A DNA stretch of 10,350 nt. Origin: an uncultured Pseudomonadota bacterium (GTDB lineage Bacteria > Pseudomonadota > Gammaproteobacteria > Steroidobacterales > Steroidobacteraceae). The translations under genes were made by a program, and so were the position numbers. The notes below the pieces were generated by a model, which made no database searches, was not told the DNA's origin, and saw only the letters and a program-made list of their open reading frames with translations. Positions 5,962-10,350 of the stretch are shown in pieces (the stretch's first letter is position 1; every line of letters begins with the position of its first letter). The stretch covers positions 1-10,350 of the forward strand of contig CAMLGF010000100.1 of assembly GCA_946479515.1 (NCBI GenBank), read 5' to 3'.

Positions 5962-6908
5962 GAGCGGCCCTCGATCACGGCTTCGAGCACCGCCATGCGC
6001 ACGGCGACGCCGTTGCGCACCTGATCGCGGATCACCGATCGGGGGCCGTCGGCCACTTCCGAGGCGATCTCGATGCCGCGGTTCATCGGTTGCGGATGCA
6101 TGACGATGGCTTCGGGGCTGGCCTTTGCCAGGCGCTCGGGCGACAGACCGTACTTGGCGAAGTATCGGTCGGCATCCGGGATCTGCGCCGTGGCCATGCG
6201 TTCCTTCTGGATGCGCAGCATCATGATGACGTCCACGCCCGCGAGACCGGAATCGAGCGAGGCGAATCTCTCGCAACCCGTGAACTCAGTGGCCTCGGGC
6301 ATCAGCGCCTTGGGCGCCACGACGCGGATCTCGCCAACCCCGAGCACCGACAGCACGTGCCACGCGGATCGCGCGACACGTGAGTGCTTCACGTCGCCGA
6401 CGATGGCCACCCTGAGGCCGTCAAACTTCTTCTTGAACTGCAGAATCGTCAGCGCGTCGAGCAGACCCTGCGTGGGATGCGACACGCTGCCTTCGCCCGC
6501 CGAGAGCACGCTGGCATGCGGCTTGACGTTCGCCGCCACGAGTCCCGGCACGCCCACCTCGGCGTCGCGGATCACGAATACGTCCACGTGACAGGCTTCG
6601 AGCGTGTAGATGGTGTCCAGCATGCTCTCGCCCTTGACGCGCGACGACAGTTGCACCTCGAGGTTGACCACGTCGGCGCCCAGGCGCTTGGCCGCCAGTT
6701 CGAACGAGACGCGCGTGCGGGTGGACGGTTCGGTGAACAGGTTGGCAACGGTGATGCCGGCAAGGGAATTCCTGCGCACCGGCGGCTCGCCGATCGGCCT
6801 CACGAACTTCTGCGCGCGCTCGAGCAGCGCCTCGATCTGCGCTCTGGACAGGCATTCCAGCGTGAGCAGGTGACGCAGCGAGCCGTCAGGTCGGGTCTGG
6901 GTGGTCAT
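5958..6908 (-). CDS. pyrB: Aspartate carbamoyltransferase catalytic chain
   Basis: Catalyses carbamoyl phosphate plus aspartate to N-carbamoylaspartate, the first committed step of pyrimidine synthesis, in the cytoplasm. The 316-residue product has the carbamoyl-phosphate loop PSTRTR at 61-66 and the mobile-loop lysine K92 in SSRVKGES. HPTQGLLD is at 144-151, DVKHSRVARS at 172-181, MLRIQKERM at 230-238, and HPQPMNRGIEI at 271-281. The N-terminal opening (GSLRHLLTLE) resembles Xanthomonas ATCases. One oddity is VIRDAEVG at 112-119, where VxRHxxxG is usual, so the conserved histidine after R114 is aspartate here. The ATG at 6908 overlaps the ruvX stop (ATGA) and its own stop overlaps the next start the same way. 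An upstream GTG at 6944 lies inside ruvX and is unlikely. No pyrR, pyrI or pyrC is adjacent. Confidence 0.97.
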   Translation of the reverse strand: MTTQTRPDGSLRHLLTLECLSRAQIEALLERAQKFVRPIGEPPVRRNSLAGITVANLFTEPSTRTRVSFELAAKRLGADVVNLEVQLSSRVKGESMLDTIYTLEACHVDVFVIRDAEVGVPGLVAANVKPHASVLSAGEGSVSHPTQGLLDALTILQFKKKFDGLRVAIVGDVKHSRVARSAWHVLSVLGVGEIRVVAPKALMPEATEFTGCERFASLDSGLAGVDVIMMLRIQKERMATAQIPDADRYFAKYGLSPERLAKASPEAIVMHPQPMNRGIEIASEVADGPRSVIRDQVRNGVAVRMAVLEAVIEGRS

Positions 6909-7366
6909 GTTCTCTTTTCGGTCTCTTGCGGACGTTCGAACCATCTTTCCAATATGACTGCGGCCGCTGCCGCATCCACGTCTTCTTTTTTCACGCGCCG
7001 GCCACGTTCACCGCTGGCGCGCGCATCGCGCAGCCGTTCCTCCGCGTCTTGCGAGGACCAGCGCTCGTCGACCAGGTCGACGGGGAGGTGGAAGCGTTGC
7101 GCGAGCTCGGTGGCGAAATGGCGAGCGGCTTCGGTCAGGGCGCCCAGCGAGCCGTCGGCATTATAGGGCTCGCCGACCACGATGCGCGCCGGGCGCAGGT
7201 CGGCCAACAGGCGCTCGAGCGCGGACCAGTCCGGGCCTTGCGGACCGTTCGCGAGAGTCTTGCGGGGATGGGCGGCGCGGGTCAGCGTGTCGCCGCTGGC
7301 GATGCCAATGCGTTTGAGTCCGAAATCGAGGGCGACGACGATCTGTACGGCGTTCCGGTCAGGCAT
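6905..7366 (-). CDS. ruvX: RuvX/YqgF-type nuclease
   Basis: RNase H-fold nuclease of the YqgF family, known for 5' maturation of pre-16S rRNA and proposed as a Holliday-junction resolvase; cytoplasmic and essential or nearly so in many bacteria. The 153-residue product has the usual family layout. LDFGLKRIGIA has catalytic D14 on strand 1, and VVGEPYNADG at 64-72 stands where VGLPxxxDG is typical. VDERWSS is at 99-105, and KKEDVDAAAAAVIL with D131 at the end provides the last acidic residue. The ATG at 7366 overlaps the end of yqgE by 8 bases, and the TGA overlaps the pyrB start, so translational coupling along the operon is likely. The yqgE-ruvX pair is a widely conserved gene couple. Confidence 0.95.
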   Translation of the reverse strand: MPDRNAVQIVVALDFGLKRIGIASGDTLTRAAHPRKTLANGPQGPDWSALERLLADLRPARIVVGEPYNADGSLGALTEAARHFATELAQRFHLPVDLVDERWSSQDAEERLRDARASGERGRRVKKEDVDAAAAAVILERWFERPQETEKRT

Positions 7367-7925
7367 GTCCGGCGAACGACGTGAGCTGCCCGGCTTCCAC
7401 GCCGAGCAACCGCAGCGACGCGAGCCAGCGCTCCTCGTAGGGCAGGTCGAAGATCACGCTCTCGTCGGCGGGCACCGAAAGCCAGGAATTGTCGAGCAAC
7501 TCCTTCTCGAGCTGCCCGGCTTCCCAGCCCGCGTAGCCGAGCGCGATGAAGGCCTTGTCGGGTCCGGTGCCGGTGGCCATGGCGGCCAGCACGTCGCGGG
7601 AAGTGGTGACCTGGATGGATTCCGAGATCTTGTGGGTGGAATCCCATTCGCCGCCCGGGCGATGCAGCACGAAGCCTCGATCCTGGTGGACCGGGCCGCC
7701 CCGCAGCACCGGCAGCTCGGCGGCGCGCTTGTCTGTGGCCTCGATCTTCATCTGCTCGAAGACTTCCGACAATGTCATCGACAGCGGACGGTTGAGGACG
7801 ATGCCCAGCGCACCCTTTTCGCCGTGCTCGCAGATCAGCGAGACGGTCTGCGAGAAGTTCGGGTCGGCGAGCTGCGGCATCGCGATCAGCAGGTGATTGG
7901 ACAGACTGGTGACGCCGCCTTTCAT
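7359..7925 (-). CDS. YqgE/AlgH family protein
   Basis: Member of the UPF0301 (YqgE/AlgH) family. AlgH was named in Pseudomonas for an effect on alginate production, but the biochemical role is unsettled. The 188-residue product has family length and motifs. They are NHLLIAMP at 10-17, DPNFSQTVSLICEH at 21-34, GALGIVLNRP at 38-47, GGPVHQDRGFVLH at 76-88, and a late GYAGWEAGQLE. The ATG at 7925 follows the TonB-like stop by 10 bases, and the stop overlaps ruvX by 8 bases. The protein has no signal peptide or membrane segment. Identity is firm; function is not. Confidence 0.95.
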   Translation of the reverse strand: MKGGVTSLSNHLLIAMPQLADPNFSQTVSLICEHGEKGALGIVLNRPLSMTLSEVFEQMKIEATDKRAAELPVLRGGPVHQDRGFVLHRPGGEWDSTHKISESIQVTTSRDVLAAMATGTGPDKAFIALGYAGWEAGQLEKELLDNSWLSVPADESVIFDLPYEERWLASLRLLGVEAGQLTSFAGHA

Positions 7926-7935
7926 GGCTCGCAGT

Positions 7936-8850
7936 TTACTGGGAATTGCCGGGGGCGGTGAGCTTTCCGCGGCGCGGGGCGCCGCCTTCGAACTGCCACT
8001 GATAAGTGAACCGCATCAGACGGTATTTGTCGGCGAGTTCCTTCGGAAAAGGATCGAACGGGCTGCCCAGCTTGAGGATGTCCAGCGCCGCCTGGTCGAG
8101 CTTGGCCGAGCCGCTCGACTGCCGGATTGCCGCCATGTCCAGGCGCCCATCGGCGAGAATGATCACTTCGATGACCGGGTTGCGGGTGGCGGGCGCACGC
8201 CAGGCGGCCTGCGGATAATTGAGCGTGCCCAGCCGCTCGATCTTGGTACGCCAGCTCACGAGGTAGGGCGCGAGCAGCGACTCCCGCGTGTCGGGCGTCA
8301 CCCACAATTCGTCGCGCTGCGCGCCGCGGACCTTCTGGTCCTGCAGGTCGTCCACCCCGATCTTGTCGCGCTCGTTGTTGCCTTCGGTGAGCACCGGCAC
8401 CTCGGTCATCTCGGTGAGGCTGGCGGGCGGTGCGAAGTACACGATCTCGGGCATGGCGGCGCCGGTAGTTAGGACGCGGTCGTCGGCCGTGGAGAGCAGT
8501 GCGCCGGCGTCGTCCTGCAAAGTGGAGCCGTCGAGACGGCCATCGTGGGCGGCGTTTTCCGCGGCGGCGCGCAATGACTGCGCCTCCTCGGCGTCCTGGT
8601 CATTGCCGGAGCCCAGCTGCGTGCGCTGCGCCAGGTAGGCGGCATCCTCGTTCTTGCGCGCTTCCGGCACGTCATTGGAGACGATGAGCACCTCGAGGCC
8701 GCGCGCCAATCCGTCCGGGGTCTTCGGGCCGCCGAAGGTGATGCCGACGATGATCACGCCGTGCACCAGGGCCGCCACGAAGATGGTGGTGGTCAGCCGG
8801 TCGCGCGTGGGCGCATTACCCTCGCGCAGTTGCAGCGCTCGCGCACTCAT
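7936..8850 (-). CDS. TonB-like energy transducer
   Basis: Inner-membrane protein anchored by one helix (about 20-39), with a periplasmic body and a C-terminal TonB domain, expected to transmit proton-motive energy from ExbB/ExbD to outer-membrane partners. The helix contains His30, which may match the functional membrane histidine of TonB. The C-terminal domain spans about 195-288, with NYP at 211-213, VIEVIILADGRL at 226-237, and LDQAALDILKLGSPFDPFP at 251-269. Instead of the usual proline-rich spacer, residues 55-190 are acidic and Asn/Gln/Ala-rich. It sits between yqgE and gshB, as tonB3 does in P. aeruginosa, where it is linked to twitching motility. The start codon directly follows the gshB stop (TGA then ATG, no gap). 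No exbB/exbD is in the window. Confidence 0.88.
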   Translation of the reverse strand: MSARALQLREGNAPTRDRLTTTIFVAALVHGVIIVGITFGGPKTPDGLARGLEVLIVSNDVPEARKNEDAAYLAQRTQLGSGNDQDAEEAQSLRAAAENAAHDGRLDGSTLQDDAGALLSTADDRVLTTGAAMPEIVYFAPPASLTEMTEVPVLTEGNNERDKIGVDDLQDQKVRGAQRDELWVTPDTRESLLAPYLVSWRTKIERLGTLNYPQAAWRAPATRNPVIEVIILADGRLDMAAIRQSSGSAKLDQAALDILKLGSPFDPFPKELADKYRLMRFTYQWQFEGGAPRRGKLTAPGNSQ

Positions 8851-9852
8851 TCAGCCCCGGTTTCCCCCGGGCGCGGGTGCTTTTAGCCGGGAATTGCCGG
8901 CGATTCGCCGTTCCAGTGCATCGATGACCATGGCACCGATATTGAGCCCAAACTGCTGGTCGAGTTCACGTATTCCTGTCGGACTCGTGACGTTGATCTC
9001 GGTCACGAAGCCGCCGATCACATCGATGCCGACGAACACCATGCCGCGCTCGGCGAGCACCGGGCCGATCTCGGCCGCCAGCCAGCGATCGCGCTCGGTG
9101 AGTTCCCGTCCGACACCGCGAGCGCCCGCCGCGAGATTGCCGCGGTTGTCGTTGGCCGCCGGGATTCGCGCCAGCGCGTAGGGGACTGGCTGGCCGTCGA
9201 TGAGCAGCACCCGCGAGTCCCCGGTGGCGGCGATGTCCGGCACGTAGCGTTGGGCGATGGCGAAGCGCTGGCCATTGTCGGTGAGCGTTTCGATGATCAC
9301 CGGCAGGTTCTTGTCCCCGCGTTCGGTGACGAAGATCGACTTGCCGCCCATGCCGTCGAGCGGCTTCACCACGATCTTGCCGAACTCGGCGGCGAAGGCG
9401 TTGATCTCGGCGGCTGAACGCGTGATCAGGGTGGGTGCGCAGCACTGCGGAAACCACGCGGTGAACACTTTCTCGTTCATGTCGCGCAGGCCCTGCGGCC
9501 TGTTCGCCACGAAAGCGCCCTGCAATTCGGCGCGCTCGAGGATGTAGGTGGTGTAGATGTACTCGGCGTCGAATGGCGGGTCCTTGCGCATGAACACGCA
9601 GTCGAATTCTCCGAGCCGGGTATCGGCCGGCTCGCCGAGCTCGAACCACTTCGCCGGGTCGGCGAACACCTCGAGCGGCCGCGCGCGCCCCCAGGCCACG
9701 CCGTCGCGCAGGTACAGATCGCCCTGCTCGAGATAACTGAGCTGCCAGCCACGGGCCGATGCGGCAAGCAACATCGCAAGTGTGGAGTCCTTCGCAAATT
9801 TGATCTTCGCGATGGGGTCCATTACGACGGCAAGACTAGTAGTTTTCGGCAT
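8851..9852 (-). CDS. gshB: Glutathione synthetase
   Basis: Joins gamma-glutamylcysteine and glycine using ATP in the second step of glutathione synthesis; a cytoplasmic ATP-grasp enzyme. The 333-residue product compares with 316 in E. coli. It has VMDPIAKIKFAKDST near the start, RKDPPFDAEYIYTTYILERAE at 89-109, and NRPQGLRDMNEKVFTAWF at 117-134. The ATP-grasp loop KPLDGMGG is at 163-170, RGNLAAG at 237-243, and EINVTSPTGIRE at 285-296. The last 15 residues (proline/glycine/arginine-rich) go beyond the family end. The ATG at 9852 has GGAG 6 bases upstream and is preferred over the TTG at 9870. It is the first gene of the minus-strand operon and diverges from pilG, as in Pseudomonas. Confidence 0.97.
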   Translation of the reverse strand: MPKTTSLAVVMDPIAKIKFAKDSTLAMLLAASARGWQLSYLEQGDLYLRDGVAWGRARPLEVFADPAKWFELGEPADTRLGEFDCVFMRKDPPFDAEYIYTTYILERAELQGAFVANRPQGLRDMNEKVFTAWFPQCCAPTLITRSAAEINAFAAEFGKIVVKPLDGMGGKSIFVTERGDKNLPVIIETLTDNGQRFAIAQRYVPDIAATGDSRVLLIDGQPVPYALARIPAANDNRGNLAAGARGVGRELTERDRWLAAEIGPVLAERGMVFVGIDVIGGFVTEINVTSPTGIRELDQQFGLNIGAMVIDALERRIAGNSRLKAPAPGGNRG

Positions 9853-9883
9853 CGACAACTCCGACCTCAAAAACGTGACGTGA

Positions 9884-9915
9884 CCGGCATAGCCGGGGGT
9901 ATTCCTATATGTTAA
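9884..9915 (-). promoter_or_regulatory. Possible gshB operon promoter with overlapping hairpin
   Basis: On the minus strand TTAACA (9910-9915) matches the -35 consensus at 5 of 6. It is followed after 18 bases by TATGCC (9886-9891), a weak -10. A start would fall near 9879, giving a leader of about 27 bases that includes the GGAG ribosome site. CCGGC/GCCGG at 9884-9888/9892-9896 forms a small perfect inverted repeat over the -10. This is the only promoter-like pair I can see for the six-gene operon, and the -10 is poor. Confidence 0.3.
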
Positions 9916-9940
9916 AACGCCCGTCAGCTTGCATCGCGGA

Positions 9941-9978
9941 ACTGCTTTTTGACAGCAGTCCTCATGAGATTTTTTGAC
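9941..9978 (+). promoter_or_regulatory. Possible pilG control site: inverted and direct repeats around TTGACA
   Basis: ACTGCT (9941-9946) and AGCAGT (9954-9959) form a perfect inverted repeat whose 7-base centre plus the next base contains a perfect -35-like TTGACA (9949-9954). The octamer TTTTTGAC occurs at 9946-9953 and again at 9971-9978, 25 bases apart. An 8-base palindrome CTCATGAG lies between them (9961-9968). No good -10 follows at 16-18 bases, so TTGACA may be part of an operator rather than a sigma-70 promoter. The repeats are seen; the regulatory role is inferred. Confidence 0.35.
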
Positions 9979-9996
9979 GCAACTTTTGTTTGTCCT

Positions 9997-10003
9997 GGAG
10001 AGG
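9997..10003 (+). promoter_or_regulatory. Shine-Dalgarno that fixes the pilG GTG start
   Basis: GGAGAGG lies 7 bases before the GTG at 10011. It decides for this GTG over the overlapping GTG at 10009, which is followed at once by a stop. Confidence 0.75.
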
Positions 10004-10010
10004 TTTGCGT

Positions 10011-10350
10011 GTGAACGACACCAGCTCCCACCTCAAGGGTCTCAAGGTCCTCGTCATCGACGACTCCAAGACCATTCGCAAGACCGCTGAGACCCTCCTC
10101 GCCAAGGAAGGTTGCGAGGTCTACACCGCCGTCGACGGTTTCGACGCGCTGGCCAAGGTCGCCGACTACACGCCCGACATCGTGTTCGTCGACATCATGA
10201 TGCCGCGCCTCGACGGGTATCAGACCTGCTCGCTCATCAAGCACAACAAGGTATTCAAGTCGATTCCGGTGATCATGCTGTCATCGAAGGACGGGCTGTT
10301 CGACCGGGCGCGTGGGCGCATCGTGGGCTCGGAGTACTACCTCACGAAGC
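10011..10350 (+). CDS. pilG: Pilus response regulator PilG (3' end outside window)
   Basis: Single-domain CheY-like receiver of the Pil-Chp chemosensory system. In Pseudomonas it is phosphorylated by ChpA and promotes pilus extension and cAMP signalling. The first 113 codons are visible of about 130-135. VIDDSKTIRKTAETLL at 15-30 gives the acidic pair D17-D18, FVDIMMPRLDGYQTC at 59-73 gives the phospho-acceptor D61, VIMLSSKDGLFDRARG is at 87-102, and the conserved lysine K113 is in the last full codon. The wording is nearly that of P. aeruginosa PilG, with EYYLTK where DQYLTK is expected. The GTG start has a strong ribosome site. pilH, pilI, pilJ and chpA would be expected to the right. It diverges from gshB, as in Pseudomonas. 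Confidence 0.95.
   Translation, partial: MNDTSSHLKGLKVLVIDDSKTIRKTAETLLAKEGCEVYTAVDGFDALAKVADYTPDIVFVDIMMPRLDGYQTCSLIKHNKVFKSIPVIMLSSKDGLFDRARGRIVGSEYYLTK

Noticed and set aside
5962..6276. Upstream extension of the PyrK-like frame by 105 codons
   Set aside because: The extension lies wholly inside pyrB in another frame and is Arg/His/Gly-rich. The ATG at 5961 has a ribosome site and an ATGA overlap.
6384..7166. Plus-strand open frame of 260 codons
   Set aside because: It is antisense to pyrB and ruvX, both of which have full family motifs; His/Arg-rich composition is typical of antisense frames here.
9997..10008. Possible sigma-54 promoter (GG...GC) before pilG
   Set aside because: The GG and GC are separated by 8 bases, not the 10 needed, and the GGAGAGG is better explained as the Shine-Dalgarno of pilG.
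9924..10244. Minus-strand open frame of 106 codons over the pilG start
   Set aside because: It is antisense to a clearly recognisable PilG receiver domain and shows no family resemblance of its own.

Overview
The window looks like chromosomal DNA of a high-GC gammaproteobacterium with type IVa pili. The gene content and order (retraction ATPases, then the gshB-tonB-yqgE-ruvX-pyrB block, then divergent pilG) match, from memory, the Pseudomonas aeruginosa pilT-to-pilG region (PA0395 to PA0408). The aspartate transcarbamoylase reads closest to Xanthomonas-type sequences. A lineage near Xanthomonadales, Nevskiales or Steroidobacterales is my inference, not something the sequence proves.

Layout. 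Positions 1-3284 (+) hold three consecutive retraction-type pilus ATPase genes: the 3' part of pilT, pilU, and a second PilU-like gene. A hairpin-rich gap separates pilT from pilU, and only 6 bases separate pilU from the third gene. Positions 3383-4945 (-) hold an unassigned ferritin-like diiron protein and an exported diheme cytochrome c. Positions 5032-9852 (-) form a tight operon, in transcription order gshB, tonB-like, yqgE/algH, ruvX, pyrB, and a PyrK-type flavin/iron-sulfur reductase. Its genes abut, overlap by ATGA, or lie 10 bases apart. Positions 9853-10010 are the divergent control region between gshB and pilG. From 10011 (+) the window runs into pilG, whose 3' end lies outside.

How the genes work together. 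PilT and the two PilU-like proteins are expected to drive pilus retraction, and PilG is the CheY-like regulator of pilus extension in the Pil-Chp system. The TonB-like protein sits where Pseudomonas has tonB3, a gene linked to twitching motility. Housekeeping genes (glutathione synthesis, Holliday-junction/rRNA maturation nuclease, pyrimidine synthesis) share its operon.

Departures from the expected pattern. There is a third retraction ATPase. A PyrK-like subunit lies directly after pyrB where Pseudomonas has the inactive dihydroorotase pyrC', and no pyrR lies between ruvX and pyrB. The diiron protein/diheme cytochrome pair is not a known system to me. I saw no tRNA, rRNA, CRISPR array, insertion sequence or phage gene, and no clear evidence of a wholly new system. 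The best candidates for something undescribed are the three-ATPase cluster and the diiron/cytochrome pair.
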